Assembly (NCBI RefSeq): GCF_014196965.1
Contig: NZ_JACIEQ010000002.1
Location: 310,001-374,000, forward strand
DNA length: 64,000 bases
Origin: Actibacterium naphthalenivorans
GTDB taxonomy: Bacteria > Pseudomonadota > Alphaproteobacteria > Rhodobacterales > Rhodobacteraceae
Reading direction: 5' to 3'
Shown one piece after another: positions 36,911 to 45,617 of this stretch. The notes under the pieces were generated by a model that was given only the letters and a program-made list of their open reading frames with translations, had not been told where the DNA came from and made no database searches. The first letter of the stretch is position 1, and each line of letters opens with the position of its first letter. Made by a program: the position numbers and the translations under genes.

Positions 36911-37999
36911 TCAGAACAGGGAAAGCTGATCGCCGGCGCGGGGCGGCACGCGAAAGCGGTCGCAGCGGAGCGGCGGCAGGGGCGCATCCAGCCCCAGCCG
37001 TTTCGCCGCATGGGCAAAGCGCGCGCCGATGAGCTTGGCGTAATGCCCCTCGCCCCGCATCCGCTTGCCCCACTCGGGCGAATAATCGCGTCCGCCGTGC
37101 ATCTCGCGCAGCCGCGCCATCACGCGGGCGGCGCGGTCGGGGAAATGCTCGGCCAGCCACTCCTGAAACAGCGGCGACACCTCCAGCGGCAGGCGCAGCA
37201 TGATCCAGCTTGCGGCACGCGCCCCGGCCTCGGCGGCGCGGGCCAGGATCGCCTCCAGCTCATGGTCGGTCAGGGCGGGCACGATGGGCGAAACCATCGC
37301 CCGCACCTCGATCCCCGCGCCGGCCAGCTTGCCGATCACGGCGAGGCGCCGTTCGGGCGTGGGCGCGCGCGGCTCCATCGCGCGCGACAGCTTGCGGTCG
37401 AGCGAGGTGACGGAAATGCCGACCCGCACCAGCCCCAGCGCGGCCATCTCCTGCAGGATGTCAATGTCCCGTTCGATCAGCGCGCCCTTGGTGACAATGC
37501 CGACCGGGTGCCGGAACTCCAGCAGCACCTCGAGGATGCGCCGCATGATGCGCTGCTCCTTCTCGATCGGCTGATAGGGATCGGTATTGGTGCCGATGGC
37601 GATGGTGCGCGGACGATAGCGTTTCGCCGACAGCTCACGCGCCAGAACCTCGGGCGCCGTGGGCCGGGCCACCAGCCGCGTTTCGAAATCCAGCCCCGGC
37701 GACAGGCCGAGCCAGGCGTGGGTGGGCCGCGCGAAGCAATAGATGCAGCCATGTTCGCAGCCCCGGTAGGGGTTGATCGACCTGTCAAACGGAAGGTCGG
37801 GCGAGCTGTTGCGGGAAATCACGCTGCGCGGACGCTCCAGGCTCAGCTCGGTGCGCAGCGGCGGCAACGCCTCGTCGCGCGGCCAGCCGTCATCGACCGC
37901 GATGCGGGCATAGGGCTCGAACCGCCCGGTCCGGTTGGTGGCGGCGGCGCGCGCCTTGCGGCGCTCTGCGGGGATGTCTTGGTATTCATGGGGCGACAT
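36911..37999 (-). CDS. PA0069-family radical SAM protein (spore photoproduct lyase-like)
   Basis: A 362-aa protein with the 4Fe-4S motif CEHGCIYC (Cys81, Cys85, Cys88), followed by FARPTHAWLGLSPG and TNTDPYQPIEKE, which mark the SplB/PA0069 group. The reaction is unknown; relatives act on DNA photolesions, but this subgroup is unassigned. I placed the start at ATG 37999 (SPHEYQDIPAERR); a second ATG at 38017 is possible, and neither has a good ribosome site. It lies opposite the surrounding corrinoid genes, and its stop is 15 bp from the end of bmt. Confidence 0.85.
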   Translation of the reverse strand: MSPHEYQDIPAERRKARAAATNRTGRFEPYARIAVDDGWPRDEALPPLRTELSLERPRSVISRNSSPDLPFDRSINPYRGCEHGCIYCFARPTHAWLGLSPGLDFETRLVARPTAPEVLARELSAKRYRPRTIAIGTNTDPYQPIEKEQRIMRRILEVLLEFRHPVGIVTKGALIERDIDILQEMAALGLVRVGISVTSLDRKLSRAMEPRAPTPERRLAVIGKLAGAGIEVRAMVSPIVPALTDHELEAILARAAEAGARAASWIMLRLPLEVSPLFQEWLAEHFPDRAARVMARLREMHGGRDYSPEWGKRMRGEGHYAKLIGARFAHAAKRLGLDAPLPPLRCDRFRVPPRAGDQLSLF

Positions 38000-38100
38000 G
38001 GAACGAATATAGAACATCCGAAGGCGCACCGCCAGCCCCGCGCCGCCCCTGCCCTGGTGAAACCGGTGCCGGGGCGGACATTCGGTGCCGCCCGCGTCGG

Positions 38101-38129
38101 TTGCGTGGGCGCCCATGTCGCAATATGCC
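38101..38129 (+). promoter_or_regulatory. Candidate promoter of the corrinoid-protein gene
   Basis: TTGCGT (38101-38106), 17 bp, TATGCC (38124-38129), leaving a leader of about 80 bases before ATG 38217. Confidence 0.4.
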
Positions 38130-38216
38130 AACCCCCGGCGCGGCAAAGCTTCAAACTTGATCAAATACCTGACGGAAATCGGCGCGCCCCAGCGCCCCAT
38201 CTGAGGAAACGCAAAG

Positions 38217-38921
38217 ATGGCTGAAGAAGAAGACGAAATCATCCTCTCCGAACTGCCGGATGAGGAACTGGTGCTGCAGATGCATGACGATCTGTATGAC
38301 GGTCTGAAGGAAGAAATCGAAGAAGGCGTGGGCATTCTGCTGGCCCGTGGCTGGACCCCCTACAAGGTGCTGACAGAGGCGCTGGTGGCGGGCATGACCG
38401 TTGTCGGCAACGATTTCCGCGACGGGATCCTGTTCGTGCCCGAGGTGCTGCTGGCGGCCAATGCGATGAAGGGCGGCATGGCGATCCTGAAGCCGCTGCT
38501 GGCCGAAACCGGCGCGCCGCGCATGGGCAAGATGGTGATCGGCACCGTGAAGGGCGATATCCACGACATCGGCAAGAACCTTGTCGGCATGATGATGGAG
38601 GGCGCGGGGTTCGAGATCATCGATCTGGGCATCAACAACCCGGCCGAGGATTACATCGCCGCGCTTGAGCGGGAAGAGGCGGATATTCTGGGCATGTCGG
38701 CCCTGCTGACGACCACCATGCCCTATATGAAGGTGGTGATCGACACGCTGAAGGAACAGGGCAAGCGTCAGGACTATATCGTTCTGGTGGGCGGCGCGCC
38801 GCTGAACGAAGAGTTCGGCAAGGCGATCGGTGCCGATGCCTATTGCCGCGACGCGGCCGTGGCGGTGGAAACCGCCAAGGATTTCATCGCGCGCAAGCAC
38901 AACCAGATGGCGGCCGGCTAG
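38217..38921 (+). CDS. Cobalamin-binding methyltransferase corrinoid protein
   Basis: A 234-aa B12 carrier like the central module of MetH and methanogen MtxC proteins. Residues about 15-95 form the helical cap; the Rossmann part holds GDIHDIGK with axial-ligand His116, then GMSALLTTTMPYMK and LVGGAPL, which complete the DxHxxG...SxL...GG signature. It would shuttle methyl groups to homocysteine methyltransferase. GAGGAAAC precedes ATG 38217. A DUF1638 gene follows, probably in the same transcript. Confidence 0.92.
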   Translation: MAEEEDEIILSELPDEELVLQMHDDLYDGLKEEIEEGVGILLARGWTPYKVLTEALVAGMTVVGNDFRDGILFVPEVLLAANAMKGGMAILKPLLAETGAPRMGKMVIGTVKGDIHDIGKNLVGMMMEGAGFEIIDLGINNPAEDYIAALEREEADILGMSALLTTTMPYMKVVIDTLKEQGKRQDYIVLVGGAPLNEEFGKAIGADAYCRDAAVAVETAKDFIARKHNQMAAG

Positions 38922-38938
38922 GTCGCGCCGGGGGCCGG

Positions 38939-39577
38939 ATGACGCCAGATGATCAGCAGCTTACCACCGACGGGGCGGCGTTTCCGGCCCCGACGGCGCG
39001 TATCCTGCTGCTGGCCTGCGGCGCGCTGGCGCATGAGATCCTGGCGCTGATCCGCACCAATGGCTGGGATCACCTCAGCCTGATCTGCCTGCCCGCGATC
39101 CTGCACAACCACCCAGAGCGGATCACGCCCGCGGTCGAGACCGCCATCGCCCGCCACCGCCCCGAATATGACGAGATCTTCGTGGTCTATGCCGATTGCG
39201 GCACCGGCGGGCAGCTCAAGGCGCTGTGTGACAGGCTGGGCGTCGGCATGGTCGAAGGGCCGCATTGCTATTCCTTTTTCGAGGGCAACGCCGCCTTCGC
39301 CGAGCGGGCGGAGGTGACGGCCTTTTACCTGACCGATTTCCTTGTCCGGCAGTTTGACGCCTTCGTCTGGAAACCGCTGGGCCTCGACCGGCACCCCGAC
39401 CTGCGCGATATGTATTTCGGCAATTATGAAACCCTGGTCTATCAGGCGCAGACTGATGACCCGGCGCTGGATGCCAGGGCGCGGGACTGCGCCGCCCGCC
39501 TGGGCCTGAGCTATGAGCGCCGGTTCACAGGCTATGGCGATCTGGAAACCACCCTGCGCGGTGTCGCACGGCCCTAG
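38939..39577 (+). CDS. DUF1638 protein, possible corrinoid-activation partner
   Basis: A 212-aa soluble protein of the DUF1638 family, which recurs beside corrinoid methyltransferases. Several conserved-looking Cys and His occur early: Cys27 (LLACGALAHEI), Cys50, Cys87 in VVYADCGTGGQ, and Cys110 in VEGPHCYSFF, suggesting a metal or redox centre. I recall genetic evidence from roseobacters tying the family to methionine synthesis, but cannot verify it here. It starts 17 bases after the corrinoid gene. ATG 38939 is the first ATG past that gene's stop codon. Confidence 0.8.
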   Translation: MTPDDQQLTTDGAAFPAPTARILLLACGALAHEILALIRTNGWDHLSLICLPAILHNHPERITPAVETAIARHRPEYDEIFVVYADCGTGGQLKALCDRLGVGMVEGPHCYSFFEGNAAFAERAEVTAFYLTDFLVRQFDAFVWKPLGLDRHPDLRDMYFGNYETLVYQAQTDDPALDARARDCAARLGLSYERRFTGYGDLETTLRGVARP

Positions 39578-40857
39578 ATCTCGCGGAACCGGCTTTCCTG
39601 CCGCGCGGTCCAGCGCACATGCAGGCGATAGCCGTCTTCGACCTGTTCCTCGCTCTCCACCACACCCTGCTGAAACAGCCAGGCCCTGCGCTTGCCTTCG
39701 TCGAAGCCCAGATGCAGGTCCAGTTCGAACCTTTCTTCATCCAGCGCCGCCGAGACCGCGGCCAGCAAGGTATCGACCCCCTCGCCTGTCAGGGCCGACA
39801 GGCTGAAGATATCGGGCTCACGCTCCGCCTTCACGGCCAGGGCCGCGCGGCGGGCTTCGTCCAGCCGGTCGATCTTGTTCCAGACCTCGAACAGCGGCGT
39901 GGTTTCCGAGACGCCCAGTTCGCCCAGAATGGACGCCACATCGCGGGCCTGTTCATCACTGTCGGCATGCGAGATGTCGCGCACATGCACGATCAGATCA
40001 GCCTCGAGCACCTCTTCCAGCGTGGCGCGAAAGGCGGCCACGAGCTGTGTCGGCAGCTCGGAGATGAAGCCCACCGTATCGGACAGGATGATCTTGCGCC
40101 CGGAAGGCAGAACCACACCGCGCATCGTGGGGTCGAGCGTGGCGAAAAGCATGTCTTTCGCCATCACCTCCGCCCCGGTCAACCGGTTGAAAAGCGTGGA
40201 TTTCCCGGCGTTTGTATAGCCCACCAGCGCGACCACGGGAAACGGCACCTTCTTGCGCGCCGCCCGGTGCAACTCGCGCGTTTTGGCAACCTTGGAGAGC
40301 TGACGCTTGATCCGGGTGATCGCCTCGTCGATGGCGCGCCTGTCTGCCTCGATCTGGGTTTCGCCGGGGCCGCCGACAAAGCCGAGCCCGCCACGCTGGC
40401 GTTCCAGATGGGTCCAGGCGCGCACCAGCCGGGTTCGTTGATAGGAGAGCGCCGCAAGCTCGACCTGCAGCACACCTTCGCGGGTGCGGGCGCGATCGGC
40501 GAAAATCTCGAGGATCAGCCCGGTACGGTCCAGAAGCTTGACCTTCCATTCCCGTTCCAGGTTGCGCTGCTGTACCGGGGTCACATGGCCGTCGACGAGT
40601 ACAAGCCCGACCTCTTGCGCGGCCAGTTTGGCGCCGATCTCCTCGACCTTGCCAGTACCGAAAAGCAGACCGGGCCGGGCCTTCGGCAGGCGCACGACCT
40701 CCGCCCCGACGACCTCCAGCCCGGGAAGCGCCGCGGCCAGCGCCACGGCCTCTTCCAGCGCGGGCCCGGAGGCCCTGCGCGCGCGGTCAGAGGTGATTTC
40801 GGGGTGCAGAACCCAGGCCCGCGTGGGCGTGGGGCTGTGGTCTTCGAAGCCCGTAAT
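39574..40857 (-). CDS. hflX: GTPase HflX, apparent ATT start
   Basis: A ribosome-associated GTPase (about 427 aa with the extension) that rescues or splits ribosomes under stress. The GTPase motifs are GYTNAGKST, DTVGF and NKID, and the N-terminal domain has GTGKVEEIG and the GGPGETQIE linker. The first ordinary start codon is GTG 40746, but the frame stays open for 37 more codons that encode a TRAWVLHPEI segment characteristic of alphaproteobacterial HflX. The only plausible start there is ATT at 40857-40855, one base overlapping the hfq stop and preceded by GGTGAGGA. A minimal form would be 39574-40746. Confidence 0.93.
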   Translation of the reverse strand: MTGFEDHSPTPTRAWVLHPEITSDRARRASGPALEEAVALAAALPGLEVVGAEVVRLPKARPGLLFGTGKVEEIGAKLAAQEVGLVLVDGHVTPVQQRNLEREWKVKLLDRTGLILEIFADRARTREGVLQVELAALSYQRTRLVRAWTHLERQRGGLGFVGGPGETQIEADRRAIDEAITRIKRQLSKVAKTRELHRAARKKVPFPVVALVGYTNAGKSTLFNRLTGAEVMAKDMLFATLDPTMRGVVLPSGRKIILSDTVGFISELPTQLVAAFRATLEEVLEADLIVHVRDISHADSDEQARDVASILGELGVSETTPLFEVWNKIDRLDEARRAALAVKAEREPDIFSLSALTGEGVDTLLAAVSAALDEERFELDLHLGFDEGKRRAWLFQQGVVESEEQVEDGYRLHVRWTARQESRFREI

Positions 40858-41090
40858 TATTCCTCACCGTCATACAGGTTGATCGGCTGGGCCGGCATGA
40901 TGGTGGAAATCGCATGTTTGTAAACAAGCTGCGACTGGCCGTCGCGACGCAACAGCACACAGAAATTGTCAAACCAGGTGATCACACCCTGAAGCTTTAC
41001 ACCATTGATAAGGAAAATCGTCACCGGAACCTTTGTTTTTCGGACGTGGTTCAGAAATGCGTCCTGCAGGTTCTGTTTATCGGCAGCCAT
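40857..41090 (-). CDS. hfq: RNA chaperone Hfq
   Basis: A 77-aa Sm-like protein that pairs small RNAs with mRNAs. Sm1 ([21 protein letters not shown]) and Sm2 with the YKHAIST motif are intact, as is the N-terminal LQDAFLN helix. The tail is short (PINLYDGEE), as usual in alphaproteobacteria. It needs an adequate start at 41090; a longer frame upstream has no support. The window also encodes a candidate Hfq-type small RNA (4839-4915). It is co-directional with hflX, the classic hfq-hflX order. Confidence 0.97.
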   Translation of the reverse strand: MAADKQNLQDAFLNHVRKTKVPVTIFLINGVKLQGVITWFDNFCVLLRRDGQSQLVYKHAISTIMPAQPINLYDGEE

Positions 41091-41141
41091 TGTTTTTCTT
41101 GCCTTTTTCTTAATTGACACCCGGCTCGGGGTGACCTTCCG

Positions 41142-41171
41142 CGCATACGCGGCCAAGTATGAAGTGCACAA
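41142..41171 (-). promoter_or_regulatory. Candidate promoter of hfq
   Basis: Minus strand TTGTGC (41166-41171), 18 bp, TATGCG (41142-41147), in the 137-bp gap between trkH and hfq, with an ~45-base leader. Confidence 0.4.
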
Positions 41172-41227
41172 TCAGGAGATTCCAGCCCAAAACTTCCTGT
41201 CTGCCCAAACATTTTGCGGCTGCGGCA

Positions 41228-42745
41228 TTACTGCCGCCAGAACTCCGGGTTCAGCAGCGCGATGATGGCCAGCGCCTCCAGCCGCCCCAGCACCATCGCG
41301 GCGGAAATGATCAGCTTGCCGGCGGTGCCAAGCTCGGCAAAGCGGATGACCTGTTCGCCGGCCACCTCGGCCAGCGGCCCGGTGGTTGCCAGCGCGGCCA
41401 CCGACAGGATGGTGACGTCCTCGAACGGCAGACCCGTCAGCGACAGCGCGGTCATGACCAGCGCGATGCTGAGCGCGAACAGCATGAAGAATACCCAGGC
41501 CACATAGGCCCCCTGCCGCCGGATGCGCCGCGCCCGCGCGCCCGCGCCGCCGACAGAATGCGGGTGGATCAGCTTTTCCATCTCGCGCACCCCGTGCTTG
41601 TACAGCGCATAGACCCGCAAAAGCTTTACCCCTCCGGCGGTGGTGGCCACCCCGCCCCCGGTCAGCGCCAGCCCCAGCAGGATCAGGCCCGGCGTCTGCA
41701 ACCCCGACCAATCGCGCGCCTCGGCCCAGTCGGCCGACACGAAGCCGGTGGTTGTCAGGAAGGACAGCACCGAAAAGATGCTGCCCCACAGCGCGTTGAG
41801 CGCGGCGGCGACATTCTGCTGGTCGTCCACGTCATAGGCCCCGATCCAGTGGCGCAGGAACAGGAAGGCCGGCAGCAGCGCGACGCAGAGCAGCGCCATC
41901 AGGAATTCGGAATCGCGGGCCAGCCGGCGCCAGCCCTCGCCGCGCTGATCGGGGGCGAAGCTCTGGCGCGAGATGGCGAAGATAAAGAAGGCGAAGATGA
42001 ACATCTCGCCCGGCACCCCGGCCTGCGCCCCCGACAGCCCGCCGACGGGGGAAATGCCGCTGGTGGCCAGGGTCGACATCGCGTGGCAGAGCGCCACGAA
42101 CGGATCCTCGCCGGCAATGAGCAAAAGCAGAAGAAGCACGCCGGTCAGCGCCGTATAGATCGGGAGCAGTTGCAGGCTATAGCGCATCAGCCGTTCGCGC
42201 GGATCGGTCCGGCGCACGCTGTCCTGCCCGAACCGGGTGCCGCCGCCCAGCCCGTCGGTGGCCAGCACCTCGAACCCGCCGAGGTTCATCGGCGCCAGAA
42301 TGGCGATCGCCGTGATCCAGACGAAAAGCCCGCCCAGCCAGCCCACAAGTGCGCGCCACAGATGCACCGAAGGCGCCAGCCGCGCGGGATCGTCGAACAG
42401 CGTCGCCCCGGTGGTGGTCAGGCTCGAGACCATTTCGAAATAAGAATTCAGATAGCTGGTGTCGCGCACCGCCTCGTCAAACGGCACGGCCAGCATCAAG
42501 GGCAGGCACAAAAAGCAGATGGGCAGCGCCATCAGGTGGCTGCGGGCGAGGTTGCGGGCCCGGCCGTTATAGGTGGCGATGCCGATCAGCGTGGCCAGAA
42601 AAAAGAACACAAGCCCCGAATAGAAGAAGCTGCGCGCGCTCATCCAGTCGCGCAGGGCCATCGCGTGCAGAAACGGCACGAACATTGCCAGCGCGCCGAT
42701 CCCCATCAGGATGACAAGAAGCGGAATGTTCAGAACGCGTTGCAT
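41228..42745 (-). CDS. trkH: Potassium-uptake channel subunit TrkH
   Basis: A 505-aa inner-membrane potassium translocator of the TrkH/KtrB superfamily. The four selectivity-filter repeats are visible: SLTTTGATLF, STLATSGISP, FLTTTGFVSADW and ALATTGPLAEV, each with its central Gly. About ten helices fit. It follows trkA by five bases and is presumably gated by TrkA. The pair sits at the end of the ntr cluster, a layout common to alphaproteobacteria. Confidence 0.95.
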   Translation of the reverse strand: MQRVLNIPLLVILMGIGALAMFVPFLHAMALRDWMSARSFFYSGLVFFFLATLIGIATYNGRARNLARSHLMALPICFLCLPLMLAVPFDEAVRDTSYLNSYFEMVSSLTTTGATLFDDPARLAPSVHLWRALVGWLGGLFVWITAIAILAPMNLGGFEVLATDGLGGGTRFGQDSVRRTDPRERLMRYSLQLLPIYTALTGVLLLLLLIAGEDPFVALCHAMSTLATSGISPVGGLSGAQAGVPGEMFIFAFFIFAISRQSFAPDQRGEGWRRLARDSEFLMALLCVALLPAFLFLRHWIGAYDVDDQQNVAAALNALWGSIFSVLSFLTTTGFVSADWAEARDWSGLQTPGLILLGLALTGGGVATTAGGVKLLRVYALYKHGVREMEKLIHPHSVGGAGARARRIRRQGAYVAWVFFMLFALSIALVMTALSLTGLPFEDVTILSVAALATTGPLAEVAGEQVIRFAELGTAGKLIISAAMVLGRLEALAIIALLNPEFWRQ

Positions 42746-42750
42746 CGGCG

Positions 42751-44127
42751 TCAGAAGAAATCGATGGAGACCTGCAGCAGGCGCTCCACTTCGGGCACGT
42801 CGGAGGTGAGCGAGAAGATGGCGATCACATCGCCCTCGTCGACGCGGGTGCCGCCGTTGGGCCGCACCACCTTGCCGCCCTTCATGATGGCGCCGACCAG
42901 AACGCCCTCGGGAAAGTCGATCTCACGGATCATGCGGCCCGCGATCGGCGAGGTGGACAGGACCTGCGCCTCGATCACCTCGGCCTCGGCATCGCCGATG
43001 GAATAGACGCCGCGCACCCGCCCGTGCCGGATGTGGCGCAGGATGGAGCTGACGGTGGTGGCGCGCGGGTTGATATAGGCGTCGATGTCGAGCGGGCCCA
43101 TCAGCGGCACCAGCGAGGGGTCGTTGACCAGGCAGATCGCCATCGGGCAGCCCGCCGCCTTGGCCCGCACCGCAACCAGCAGGTTGGTCTTGTCATCGTC
43201 GGTGACCGCCAGAACCGCATCGGCGCGGTCGATATTGGCCTCGGTCAGCAGCGCCATATCCATGCCGTCGCCATGCAGCACGATGGTGCGTTCCAGCGCG
43301 TCGGCGGCGATCTCGGCCCGATGCCGGTTCTTCTCGATCACCTTGGCGCGCACCCGGTCGGTGCGGCTTTCGAGTTCGCGCGCCACGCTCAGGCCAACGT
43401 TGCCGCCGCCGATGATGACCACGCGTTCCTGCTTTTTCGTTGATTTCCCAAAGATTTCCAGCGTGCGGTTCACGTCTTCGGTATGGGAGAACACATAGAT
43501 CTGATCGCCCGGGAAAAGCTGATCACCCGGTTCCGGCGAAAACAGCGTGCCGGCGCGGCGAACCCCCACGACCAGCGCGCGCAGGGTGGAAAACAGATCG
43601 GTCAGCTGGCGCAACGGCGTGTTGACCACCGGGCAATCGTCATCCAGCAGAATGCCCAGAAGCTGGGCCTTGCCCTCCAGAAAGCTTTCGGTGTCAAAGG
43701 CCGCGGGCGCCGCGAGCCGCTGCAGTGCCGCCACCGAAACCTCGCGCTCGGGGCTGATCACCACGTCGATCGGCATGTGGTCGCGCCGGTAAAGATCGGA
43801 ATAGATCGCCGTCAGATAGCTTTGCGCCCGCAGGCGCGCGATCTTGCGCGGCACCGCGAACACCGAATGCGCCACCTGGCAGGTGACCATGTTCACCTCG
43901 TCCGAATAGGTGGCGGCGATGATCATGTCGGCGTCGCGGGCCCCGGCCCTTTCCAGCACATCGGGGTAAGAGGCAAACCCCGCCACCCCCTGAACATCCA
44001 GCGAGTCGGTCGCCCGCCGCACCAGATCGGCGTTGCTGTCGACAACGGTGACGTCGTTCTTTTCATTGGCTAGATGCCGCGCGATCTGCCAGCCGACCTG
44101 GCCCGCGCCACAGATGATGACCTTCAT
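42751..44127 (-). CDS. trkA: Trk potassium transporter regulatory subunit TrkA
   Basis: A 458-aa cytosolic protein with two RCK units. Each has a Rossmann NAD site (MKVIICGAGQVGWQIA at the start, VVIIGGGNVGLSVAREL near residue 230) and a TrkA-C domain after it. It binds NAD(H) or ATP and controls TrkH. Position and five-base spacing show co-transcription with trkH. Confidence 0.96.
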   Translation of the reverse strand: MKVIICGAGQVGWQIARHLANEKNDVTVVDSNADLVRRATDSLDVQGVAGFASYPDVLERAGARDADMIIAATYSDEVNMVTCQVAHSVFAVPRKIARLRAQSYLTAIYSDLYRRDHMPIDVVISPEREVSVAALQRLAAPAAFDTESFLEGKAQLLGILLDDDCPVVNTPLRQLTDLFSTLRALVVGVRRAGTLFSPEPGDQLFPGDQIYVFSHTEDVNRTLEIFGKSTKKQERVVIIGGGNVGLSVARELESRTDRVRAKVIEKNRHRAEIAADALERTIVLHGDGMDMALLTEANIDRADAVLAVTDDDKTNLLVAVRAKAAGCPMAICLVNDPSLVPLMGPLDIDAYINPRATTVSSILRHIRHGRVRGVYSIGDAEAEVIEAQVLSTSPIAGRMIREIDFPEGVLVGAIMKGGKVVRPNGGTRVDEGDVIAIFSLTSDVPEVERLLQVSIDFF

Positions 44128-44186
44128 TCCCGCATCCCGGCTGCGACGTTGGCCTCATCCATTGCAGAACCGGGTGAGACGGTCAA

Positions 44187-45593
44187 TCACAGCTCGCTTT
44201 CGTTTTCCACATGGGCCACGCGCCCGCCCGCCTTGTTGGTGGTGACAACGCCCAGCGATTTGAGCTTGCGGTGCAGCGCCGAGCGCTCCATCCCCACGAA
44301 ACTGGCGGTGCGGCTGATATTGCCGCCGAAACGGTTGATCTGGGTCAGCAGGTATTCGCGCTCGAACAGCTCGCGCGCCTCGCGCAGGGGCAGCGTGGCC
44401 AGTGCGCCGGCCATCACCAGCCGCCCCTCGCCCATGGGTTCATCCGCCGGCATCGGCAATTCGCTGGTTTCGATCGGCCCGGCGCCGTCGCCCAGGATCA
44501 GCACCCGTTCGATCACGTTCTTCAGCTGGCGCACGTTGCCCGGCCACATCATCGTCTGCAACAGTGCCTCGGCCTCTTCGCTCATCATCCGCAGCGGCAG
44601 GCCCTGGGTCCGATTGAACTCTTCGATGAAATGCGCCGACAGTTCGGGTATATCCTCGCGCCGCTCGTCCAGCGAGGGCACCGGAATGGGCACCACGTTC
44701 AGCCGGTGGTAAAGCTCCTGCCGGAACGCGCCCTTGTCGATCGCGGCCTTCAGATCGCGGGTGGTGCTGGAGATCACGCGCATATCCACCCGCACCTTGC
44801 CGGTGCCGCCGACACGGGTGAATTGCTGATCGACCAGCACGCGCAGGATCTTGGACTGGGTGCCAAGCGGCATGTCGGCGATCTCGTCGAAGAACAGCAC
44901 GCCGCCATGCGCCTGTTCCAGAAGCCCCGGCTCCACGCCGCGGTCGGGGCTTTCGCGGCCGAACAGCACCTCTTCCATCCGCTCCGGTTCGATCGAGGCG
45001 GAGTTGACGCTGACGAAGGGCCCGGAGGCCCGGTTCGAATTGGCGTGGATATAGCGTGCGGCGACCTCCTTGCCGCTGCCCGCGGGGCCGGTCAGCATCA
45101 CCCGCCCGTTTGATTTGTTCACCTTGTCGAGGCTCGATTTCAGCGCCTTGAAGGCCGAGCTGGACCCGACCATGTGCGACGAGGCGACATCGCGCCGCTT
45201 CAGATCCAGGTTTTCGCGCCGCAGCCGCGACGCCTCCATCGCGCGGCGCACGACCACCAGAAGCTGGTCGATGTTGAACGGCTTCTCGATGAAGTCATAG
45301 GCGCCCTGCTTGATCGCCGCCACGGCGATCTCGATATTGCCATGGCCGGAAATGATGACGATCGGAATATCGGGGTTGTCGCGCTTGACCGTGGTCAGGA
45401 TGTCGATCCCGTCCATCCGGCTGTCCTTCAGCCAGATATCCAGAACCAGCAGCGCCGGCGGTTCGGAATTGATCTCGGACATGCAGCTGTCCGAGTTGCC
45501 GGCAAGCCGGGTGGTGTAGCCCTCATCGCGCAGGATGTCGGAAATCAGTTCTCGAATATCTCTTTCGTCATCAACAATAAGAATGTCGCCCAT
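44187..45593 (-). CDS. ntrX: NtrX response regulator, without GAFTGA
   Basis: A 468-aa NtrC-family regulator paired with NtrY. Receiver Asp52 (VLDIWLKD), AAA+ domain with Walker A TGPAGSGKE and [10 protein letters not shown], and the C-terminal Fis helix-turn-helix (NISRTASFVGMERSALHRKL). Between LFG and Walker B the sequence is RESPDRGVEPGLLEQAHGG, so GAFTGA is missing, as in related NtrX proteins. In several alphaproteobacteria NtrYX responds to redox and nitrogen state. The start is preceded by AGAGCAAC, a modest site. Confidence 0.94.
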   Translation of the reverse strand: MGDILIVDDERDIRELISDILRDEGYTTRLAGNSDSCMSEINSEPPALLVLDIWLKDSRMDGIDILTTVKRDNPDIPIVIISGHGNIEIAVAAIKQGAYDFIEKPFNIDQLLVVVRRAMEASRLRRENLDLKRRDVASSHMVGSSSAFKALKSSLDKVNKSNGRVMLTGPAGSGKEVAARYIHANSNRASGPFVSVNSASIEPERMEEVLFGRESPDRGVEPGLLEQAHGGVLFFDEIADMPLGTQSKILRVLVDQQFTRVGGTGKVRVDMRVISSTTRDLKAAIDKGAFRQELYHRLNVVPIPVPSLDERREDIPELSAHFIEEFNRTQGLPLRMMSEEAEALLQTMMWPGNVRQLKNVIERVLILGDGAGPIETSELPMPADEPMGEGRLVMAGALATLPLREARELFEREYLLTQINRFGGNISRTASFVGMERSALHRKLKSLGVVTTNKAGGRVAHVENESEL

Positions 45594-45617
45594 GTTGCTC
45601 TATCCTCTTCTCTTATT

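Noticed and set aside
39574-40746. GTG 40746 as the true start of hflX
   Set aside because: It would remove the TRAWVLHPEI segment that HflX proteins of this group appear to keep, and it has no ribosome site.
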